11,582 bases of DNA, from positions 1 through 11,582 of the forward strand of contig JAUZQL010000003.1 of the NCBI GenBank assembly GCA_030950975.1, in the 5' to 3' direction. Under the pieces are notes generated by a model, which was not told the origin of the DNA, did no database searches, and was given only the letters and a program-made list of their open reading frames with translations. Below, piece by piece: positions 6,989-11,582 of the stretch (within the stretch, counting starts at the first letter, position 1; each line of letters begins with the position of its first letter). Made by a program: the position numbers and the translations under genes. The DNA is from Mariprofundaceae bacterium (GTDB taxonomy: Bacteria > Pseudomonadota > Zetaproteobacteria > Mariprofundales > Mariprofundaceae).

Positions 6989-7749
6989 GGTTTTAAATAA
7001 TACTTCAAAAGAGGTAATGCGACACAGCGTGGCGTGATTTTTTGCATGCCCCAAAGGAGTTGATGTCGCCAACCTGGGACGCAATAACCACCACCCTTGG
7101 ATAAACAATCCAGTGCCGCTTCAATCACTTCTTCTGGCGGTGTGCTAAACCAAGATCCTTTTCCTTTTGGAGCACCTGAAACATGACGAAAGCCTGTGGG
7201 CGAAGGACCGGGGGCTAAGGTAACCACCTTGATGTTGCCTTGCAGTTCCATTCGTAACGCTTCACTCCAAAAGGTCATGCCTGCTTTGGCTGAACCATAG
7301 GTACTCATATATGGCATCGGCATTTCTCCCGCTAAGGATGACACATTGATGATAAATCCATTATTTTTTTTCAATTTTGGTAATAAGGCATGGGATAAGG
7401 TCATTGGGGCTAAAAGATTCACGCGCAATACATCCAATTGGGCGACACTTTCAGATATTTCAAAACCACCCCAAACACCAAAACCAGCATTGTTCACCAA
7501 ACCAACGATTTCCTCGTGTATCAAACATTCCAATAATTGATCAATACCTTTCCGAGCGGATAATTCATACATGAGCACCCGATGTTTTTCTGGATAAATC
7601 AACACATCTTGTACCAGTTTTAAACGCGCTGAATCACGCCCATGTAAAATTAAACGGTAACCCTGTTTTTCCAAATTCTTAGCAAAATAAAGACCAAAAC
7701 CACCCGATGCACCTGTGATTAATACACTACCTTTATCCTTTGATGTCAT
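6985..7749 (-). CDS. Short-chain dehydrogenase/reductase, classical SDR
   Basis: NAD(P)-dependent oxidoreductase with unknown substrate. It has 254 residues, standard for a classical SDR. The Rossmann cofactor motif is TGASGGFG (residues 12-19). HGRD after the second strand (residues 36-39) has an arginine that would suit NADP, which is inference. NNAG is at 86-89, and the catalytic set is N111, S138, Y151 and K155 (YxxxK). The C-terminal part (PGWRHQLLWGM, then LPLLKYYL) resembles the DltE/YqjQ-like SDR branch, where a hydrophobic C-terminal helix is common. No signal peptide is present. It is linked by ATGA overlaps to the histidinol phosphatase gene upstream and the YgjP-like peptidase gene downstream, so it is probably co-translated with both, but neither neighbour indicates a pathway. 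Confidence 0.9.
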   Translation of the reverse strand: MTSKDKGSVLITGASGGFGLYFAKNLEKQGYRLILHGRDSARLKLVQDVLIYPEKHRVLMYELSARKGIDQLLECLIHEEIVGLVNNAGFGVWGGFEISESVAQLDVLRVNLLAPMTLSHALLPKLKKNNGFIINVSSLAGEMPMPYMSTYGSAKAGMTFWSEALRMELQGNIKVVTLAPGPSPTGFRHVSGAPKGKGSWFSTPPEEVIEAALDCLSKGGGYCVPGWRHQLLWGMQKITPRCVALPLLKYYLKP

Positions 7750-8573
7750 GATAAAGCTCGAATAGGCTTCATGATACGTTGGCGTTGCTTAAAACTAGCA
7801 ATCTCTCGAACGCCATATCGACTCAACACATCCAAACAGGCTTCCATGCCATGCCCTACTTCTTCAGGTGCATGCGCATCAGAACCAAATGCAAACGGAA
7901 TCTGTCTTTTAGCTGCTTTTTCAACCATACGTTCATGCGGATACATTTCTTGCACGGGTTTACGAAGCCCTGCTGAACTAATTTCCAACACCATATTTGC
8001 CTCTTTGACCGCATCTAACATATTGGATTCGGCGTGATCCACGCGAGAGCTGCCGACAGGCGCACGTTGACCAAATTTTTTAATCAAATCAGGGTGTCCA
8101 ATGATATCAAACATGCCTGTTTCCGCTGAACGAGCCACTAAATCAAAGTATGCCACATAGACATCTTCGATATTCATCTCATCCCAACGTTGAATCTCAT
8201 CAGGGTTATCAAACCCCCAGTCATCAATAAAGTGAACTGAACCAATCACATAATCCCAAGCATAAGCATCAATCATGGATTGCACATCAGACTCTGTACC
8301 TGGATGAAAATCTGCTTCCAAACCAATTCGCAGCGTTAAATCTGCTTCCATCTCATCACGAACATGTTCCACTTCTTGTAAATAATCAGGAAGTTCCTGC
8401 AAACTCATTCGCCATGCAGCATCAAAGCCATGTGGCATGGGTGAATGATCGGACATGCCTATTTCAGTTAAACCACATTGAATGGCTGCTTGCGCATAAG
8501 CTTTCACATCGCCGACGGCATGATTGCAGCGCGGTGTGTGCATATGGTAGTCAGGAACAGGGAAATATTTCAT
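7746..8573 (-). CDS. hisK: PHP-family histidinol-phosphatase
   Basis: Predicted to remove phosphate from L-histidinol phosphate, the penultimate step of histidine synthesis, using a metal centre of the PHP fold. It has 275 residues, as in HisK-type enzymes. Metal-binding residues are seen in order: H10 and H12 (DYHMHT), H18, D42-H43 (MSDHS), E86 (GLEADFHPG), H114 (GSVHF), H160 (GHPD), D232 and H234 (FGSDAHAP). This full set of nine positions is the family hallmark. No other histidine-synthesis gene is in the window. It is the first gene of the long minus-strand train, divergent from hemN across about 98 bases, so its promoter should lie there. I found no convincing ribosome site before ATG 8573. 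Another PHP phosphoesterase activity is possible, but the motif spacing favours histidinol phosphatase. Confidence 0.87.
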   Translation of the reverse strand: MKYFPVPDYHMHTPRCNHAVGDVKAYAQAAIQCGLTEIGMSDHSPMPHGFDAAWRMSLQELPDYLQEVEHVRDEMEADLTLRIGLEADFHPGTESDVQSMIDAYAWDYVIGSVHFIDDWGFDNPDEIQRWDEMNIEDVYVAYFDLVARSAETGMFDIIGHPDLIKKFGQRAPVGSSRVDHAESNMLDAVKEANMVLEISSAGLRKPVQEMYPHERMVEKAAKRQIPFAFGSDAHAPEEVGHGMEACLDVLSRYGVREIASFKQRQRIMKPIRALS

Positions 8574-8671
8574 GCTCGAAATATTATCAGTAAGCCGAAG
8601 GGATAAAAGCGGTAAATATGATTATGCTATTCAAGTTGCTTTTTTATAATGTCCATAAACAATGCGTGGTT
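8574..8671. promoter_or_regulatory. Divergent promoter region between hisK and hemN
   Basis: About 98 bases separate the two divergent starts, so both promoters should lie here. On the plus strand a perfect TATAAT occurs at 8645-8650, about 21 bases before the chosen hemN ATG, but the -35 region is poor. On the minus strand only AT-rich GATAAT-like pieces are seen near hisK. I looked for an FNR-type TTGAT-N4-ATCAA site, which often controls hemN, and found none. Confidence 0.4.
8645..8650 (+). promoter_or_regulatory. Possible hemN -10 element
   Basis: TATAAT, a perfect sigma-70 -10 hexamer. Transcription would start near 8657 with a leader of about 15 bases. No good -35 sits 16-18 bases upstream, so the promoter would be weak or activator-dependent. 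Its position downstream of ATG 8618 argues against that earlier start. Confidence 0.35.
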
Positions 8672-10060
8672 ATGACCACTTCAAACCTTTTCAATATCGA
8701 TAGCATTAAAAAATATGATAAAGCTGGGCCACGTTATACATCTTATCCTACAGCACCTATGTTTCACACAGGCATTGATGGTGATGTGTATGAACAAACA
8801 TTAAAAGATGTGGCTAAATCGGATAGCCCACTCTCCTTATATATCCATATCCCGTTCTGTAATACGGTTTGCTATTACTGCGGCTGCAATAAAATTGTCA
8901 CCAAAAAGTATGATCGTGCGCAACCTTATGTCGACTTGCTTATCAAGGAAATTGATAAGGTTGCCGATACTATGGGTGATACAAAACGGCGTGTTACTCA
9001 ATTGCATTTGGGTGGAGGTACGCCGACTTTTTTAAATGATGAACAAATGCGTCAACTCACCGGCCACTTGCATAAGCGGTTCAATTTTGTGCCTGATGAA
9101 GAAGGTGAGTATGGCATTGAAATGGATCCGCGAGAATGCAGTGAAACAACGGTCAAAGTATTGCGTGAATGCGGTTTTAATCGCATGAGTATGGGGGTGC
9201 AAGATTTCGACCCTATTGTACAAAAAGCCGTTAATCGCATTCAAAGCAAAGCAGAAACATTGCGTGTACTCAATGATGCACGCAATTATGGTTTCACATC
9301 CATGAATATTGATTTGATGTATGGTTTACCGCATCAAACTGTTGAAACCTTTAATCAAACCTTAGATACCATTATTGAATTTTCGCCAGACCGCATTGCT
9401 TTGTTCAACTATGCGCATTTACCCAAGATGTTTATGCCACAACGCCGCATTGATGAAAACGCTATCCCCGCTCCACAAGTCAAATTGGATATTTTAGAAC
9501 ACAGCATCCATAAGCTTCTTGATGCGGGGTATGTTTTTGTGGGCATGGATCATTTTGCCAAACCTGATGATGAAATGGCAATTGCTCAGAAAGAAGGCAA
9601 TTTGTACCGTAATTTCCAAGGTTATTCCACCCATGCGGATTGTGATTTGATTGGTTTAGGTTTGACATCGATTGCTTATGTCGGTGGTCATTTCTTTCAA
9701 AACGCCAAAGAAATGGAAACGTATACAGCTGATATTGAAGCCCATCATTTTTCAGTTTTTCGTGGCTATAAACTCACCGAAGAAGATCATCTTCGCCGCA
9801 ATATAATTATGCGTTTGATGTGTGATTTCGCATTGGATTATACAACATTTGAACGAGATTATTCGATTGATTTCAAACAACATTTTGCTGATGCTTTGGA
9901 AGACTTAACCGTAATGCAAGATGATGAGTTACTTGTATTGAATGATACAGGTATGCAGGTGCTTACTGCTGGTCGTTTGCTGATTCGTAATATTGCAATG
10001 GCATTTGATGAACATTTGCGAGCCAAACAAGATGATGTTAAATTTTCAAAGGTGATTTAA
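8672..10060 (+). CDS. hemN: Oxygen-independent coproporphyrinogen III dehydrogenase (radical SAM)
   Basis: Radical-SAM enzyme that converts coproporphyrinogen III to protoporphyrinogen IX in haem synthesis without oxygen. With ATG 8672 it has 462 residues (Escherichia coli HemN has about 457). The N-terminal KKYDKAGPRYTSYPT is the HemN hallmark that separates true HemN from HemW-like proteins. The 4Fe-4S/SAM motif PFCNTVCYYCGCNK gives C63, C67 and C70 plus the HemN-specific C72, with Y57 just before. GGGTP (114-118) contacts SAM. The C-terminal HemN domain is complete. The frame extends to ATG 8618, but the extra 18 residues are hydrophobic and unlike the family, and a -10-like hexamer lies inside them. 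It is the only plus-strand gene, convergent with arsM. It can supply haem for cytochromes such as the c1 encoded nearby, although HemN itself does not show that link. Confidence 0.96.
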   Translation: MTTSNLFNIDSIKKYDKAGPRYTSYPTAPMFHTGIDGDVYEQTLKDVAKSDSPLSLYIHIPFCNTVCYYCGCNKIVTKKYDRAQPYVDLLIKEIDKVADTMGDTKRRVTQLHLGGGTPTFLNDEQMRQLTGHLHKRFNFVPDEEGEYGIEMDPRECSETTVKVLRECGFNRMSMGVQDFDPIVQKAVNRIQSKAETLRVLNDARNYGFTSMNIDLMYGLPHQTVETFNQTLDTIIEFSPDRIALFNYAHLPKMFMPQRRIDENAIPAPQVKLDILEHSIHKLLDAGYVFVGMDHFAKPDDEMAIAQKEGNLYRNFQGYSTHADCDLIGLGLTSIAYVGGHFFQNAKEMETYTADIEAHHFSVFRGYKLTEEDHLRRNIIMRLMCDFALDYTTFERDYSIDFKQHFADALEDLTVMQDDELLVLNDTGMQVLTAGRLLIRNIAMAFDEHLRAKQDDVKFSKVI

Positions 10061-10067
10061 GCAAGGT

Positions 10068-10116
10068 AAAAGTGAGTACGCCCAGACTTTCGGCGCACTC
10101 ACTTTTGATCTTTTTT
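10068..10116 (+). terminator. Two-way rho-independent terminator between hemN and arsM
   Basis: AAAAGTGAGT (10068-10077) pairs with ACTCACTTTT (10097-10106). Inside, CGCC pairs with GGCG after one mismatch, leaving a 9-base loop. On the plus strand the hairpin is followed by GATC and TTTTTT (10111-10116), ending hemN. On the minus strand the stem ends in TTTT, so it can also end arsM, whose stop is at 10115-10117. Confidence 0.85.
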
Positions 10117-10942
10117 AACAAGAAGTGCAACAAGCCTTTGGTTTGACTGCTTCAATGCGTGCTGAAACAACATAATCTTCAACCCCACGACCTGGTGCCC
10201 AATCACGAATAAATTCGCGTGTTTCATCTTTGGGTTCGACGACAAGCTGTTCAAAGCCTGCGTCTTGAATCATTTCAATCAAATCATCCACCAATGATGC
10301 GCCTGCCATACAACCTGCATACAAAGCAGGATCATTTTTCATCTCATCAGGCATCTCACAAGTCGCAACCACATCAGAAATTGCCAAACGACCGCCGCCT
10401 TTTAAAACACGAAAAGCATCACGAAACACTTGTGGTTTATTTGGTGATAAATTGATGACACAATTTGAAATAATCACATCGACGGTGTTATCAGCGATAG
10501 GCAGATGTTCGATTTCACCCAAACGAAATTCAACCTGTGAAAATTTTCCTTTTTCAGCATTTTTACGTGCTTTTGAAATCATCGCTGGGGTCATATCGAC
10601 ACCTATGACATGCCCTGTTACGCCTACTTCTTGAGCTGCAAGAAAAGCATCAAAACCGCCGCCGCTGCCCAAATCAACAACAGTTTCACCTTTTTTCAAA
10701 CTCGCAATGGCGCGTGGATTACCACAACCCAAACCCATATCTGCACCATCAGGGACTTGTTTTAAATCTTCTTCCGAATAGCCCATGCGTGTTGAAATCA
10801 ATGTGTTGATGGCCGTATCATCAGATACACCGCAGCAACTCGATTCGACACCACAGCAATCACCACGATTGCTTGCCTCAGCGACCTCCGCATAACTTTC
10901 ACGCACACTCTGACGAATATCATCCGATTTTTTTTCATCCAT
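10115..10942 (-). CDS. arsM: Arsenite S-adenosylmethionine methyltransferase
   Basis: Transfers methyl groups from SAM to trivalent arsenic, giving methylated and partly volatile arsenicals; cytoplasmic. The chosen start gives 275 residues. The SAM-binding Rossmann motif is VVDLGSGGGFDAFLA (88-102), followed by IGVDMTP (113-119). The three cysteines expected to hold As(III) are all present in their usual contexts: C73 (GLGCGNP), C161 (SNCVINL) and C211 (AGCMAGA). Extra cysteines occur as pairs at 29-30 and 36-37 and in a C-terminal CCTSC. ATG 10942 has GGAG 10 bases upstream (10953-10956). The frame runs up to 10987, but that adds 15 atypical residues. No arsR, arsB or arsC is nearby, so regulation is unclear. 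Other SAM methyltransferases lack this cysteine set. Confidence 0.93.
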   Translation of the reverse strand: MDEKKSDDIRQSVRESYAEVAEASNRGDCCGVESSCCGVSDDTAINTLISTRMGYSEEDLKQVPDGADMGLGCGNPRAIASLKKGETVVDLGSGGGFDAFLAAQEVGVTGHVIGVDMTPAMISKARKNAEKGKFSQVEFRLGEIEHLPIADNTVDVIISNCVINLSPNKPQVFRDAFRVLKGGGRLAISDVVATCEMPDEMKNDPALYAGCMAGASLVDDLIEMIQDAGFEQLVVEPKDETREFIRDWAPGRGVEDYVVSARIEAVKPKACCTSC

Positions 10943-11044
10943 GATTATATATCTCCATGATTTATTGAAATATGCTTTTCGTAACATTAGTTAGTCATAG
11001 TTTAAGTACATCAGTCTTCTTGACAGTTATTTTCTTACATCCAC
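10943..11044. promoter_or_regulatory. arsM upstream region without a clear promoter
   Basis: This AT-rich stretch lies between the c1 terminator and arsM and must hold the arsM promoter if arsM is transcribed alone. GGAG at 10953-10956 is the likely ribosome site. I found no convincing -35/-10 pair on the minus strand and no clear ArsR-type inverted repeat. Confidence 0.35.
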
Positions 11045-11080
11045 AAAAAAGCCTGCCCAACTCTCGTTGGACAGGCTTTT
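11045..11080 (-). terminator. Strong rho-independent terminator after the cytochrome c1 gene
   Basis: On the minus strand AAAAGCCTG pairs with CAGGCTTTT and, after one mismatch, CCAAC pairs with GTTGG, closed by a GAGA (GNRA-type) tetraloop. A run of six T (11050-11045) follows. It lies 22 bases beyond the c1 stop and separates the bc1 operon from arsM. The plus strand also ends in TTTT, so weak two-way action is possible. Confidence 0.9.
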
Positions 11081-11102
11081 AATCACATCAAAACATCAAG
11101 CT

Positions 11103-11582
11103 TTAATGTTTAACATCTTTCCATATTTCAACTTTTAAACGCCACAAGACAAGTGTTAAAAGAAGTAAGAAACCCATCACCCAACAGCCAATGATACGGC
11201 GTTGATTTTGATGTGGATCTGTAACGAATGCTAAAAAAGCAGCTACATCTTGAGCGTCTTGCTCAATTTGTGCCGTATCTGCTTTATCATGATCAAGCCA
11301 ACCCATTGGATCCGGCATGGCAATACGATTCCCAGGGAAATATTCATTGAAGTTACCATCAGGAATTTTTCCCTTTGGATCATGTTCAAAGCCTGTTAAG
11401 ATTGAATAAACATAATCAGGACCACCATGACGAGCATTTACAATCACCGACAAATCAGGTGGAACTTTACCATAAGAACCCGCTGCATCTTCTGCCGTTA
11501 AGTCAGTGCGGAGACCTTCTGTTAAATTATGTTCACCACGAAGTTCATCCACATCAGCACGGCTTAGGGCAATTTCAGGATA
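11103..11582 (-). CDS. petC: Cytochrome c1 of the bc1 complex, N-terminal part outside window
   Basis: Haem c subunit of ubiquinol:cytochrome c reductase. It takes electrons from the Rieske protein and passes them to periplasmic cytochrome c. The frame is open through the window edge, with 159 residues visible up to the stop. Seen are PPDLSVIVNARHGGPDYVYSILTGF and then FPGNRIAMPDPM, where M89 of the visible part is the expected axial haem ligand. One C-terminal membrane helix (GCWVMGFLLLLTLVLW) and a short basic cytoplasmic tail anchor the periplasmic domain. The CxxCH haem-attachment site must be in the missing N-terminal part. GTG 11552 is an internal valine, not the start. It should be the last gene of a Rieske/cytochrome b/c1 operon, ending at the hairpin 22 bases downstream. 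The symbol petC is the common name in proteobacteria; some annotations use fbcH or cytochrome c1 only. Confidence 0.93.
   Translation of the reverse strand, partial: YPEIALSRADVDELRGEHNLTEGLRTDLTAEDAAGSYGKVPPDLSVIVNARHGGPDYVYSILTGFEHDPKGKIPDGNFNEYFPGNRIAMPDPMGWLDHDKADTAQIEQDAQDVAAFLAFVTDPHQNQRRIIGCWVMGFLLLLTLVLWRLKVEIWKDVKH

Noticed and set aside
6989..7108. Extended start of the YgjP-like peptidase adding 40 residues
   Set aside because: It lies inside the SDR gene and has no family likeness. ATG 6988 makes a clean ATGA overlap.
8618..8671. Extended hemN start at ATG 8618, adding 18 residues
   Set aside because: The extension is hydrophobic, unlike known HemN N-termini, and contains the TATAAT at 8645-8650. 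ATG 8672 gives the normal length.
8574..8671. FNR/Anr operator upstream of hemN
   Set aside because: No TTGAT-N4-ATCAA-like palindrome with correct spacing was found.
10944..10949. TATAAT on the minus strand just before arsM as a promoter
   Set aside because: It is too close to the ATG, would leave the GGAG site untranscribed, and has no -35. It is most likely chance in an AT-rich leader.
11020..11025. TTGACA on the plus strand as a -35 box
   Set aside because: There is no -10 at 16-18 bases downstream, and it would point into a terminator and antisense to cytochrome c1.

Overview
The window looks like ordinary chromosome of a Gram-negative proteobacterium of moderate-to-low GC. A separate cytochrome c1 gene (bc1 complex), a periplasmic murein set (MltB, RlpA, D,D-carboxypeptidase) and a proteobacterial-style HemN support this. 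Low-GC Gammaproteobacteria or Zetaproteobacteria would both fit. The lineage is inference only, because no rRNA or marker search was possible. I saw no mobile element, CRISPR array, tRNA or rRNA.

Layout from right to left, since all genes but one are on the minus strand. At the right edge is the 3' part of a cytochrome c1 gene (11103-11582), closed by a strong hairpin terminator. Next comes a stand-alone arsenite methyltransferase gene, arsM. It converges on hemN (8672-10060, plus strand), and the two share a two-way hairpin terminator at about 10068-10116. From the hemN 5' side a long minus-strand gene train runs to the left edge. In order it encodes a PHP-type histidinol phosphatase, an SDR oxidoreductase, a YgjP-like zinc peptidase, MltB with a Tat-type signal, the RlpA lipoprotein, an unrecognised 52-residue small protein, an RluA-family pseudouridine synthase, a DacA-type D,D-carboxypeptidase, a D-amino-acid aminotransferase, a HAD phosphatase, and Hsp33 (cut by the window edge).

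The train is very compact. Almost every junction is an overlap (ATGA, or 8-25 bases); the exception is a 56-base gap before mltB. This suggests one transcript with translational coupling. The functional core is peptidoglycan turnover: MltB and RlpA cut glycan strands, DacA removes terminal D-Ala, and the D-amino-acid aminotransferase could return the released D-Ala to central metabolism. The histidinol phosphatase, SDR, peptidase, pseudouridine synthase, phosphatase and Hsp33 genes look like housekeeping passengers.

No clearly new multi-gene system is visible. The most unusual items are the unannotated small ORF wedged between rlpA and the pseudouridine synthase gene, the Tat-type signal plus C-terminal CxxC on MltB, and the orphan arsM.
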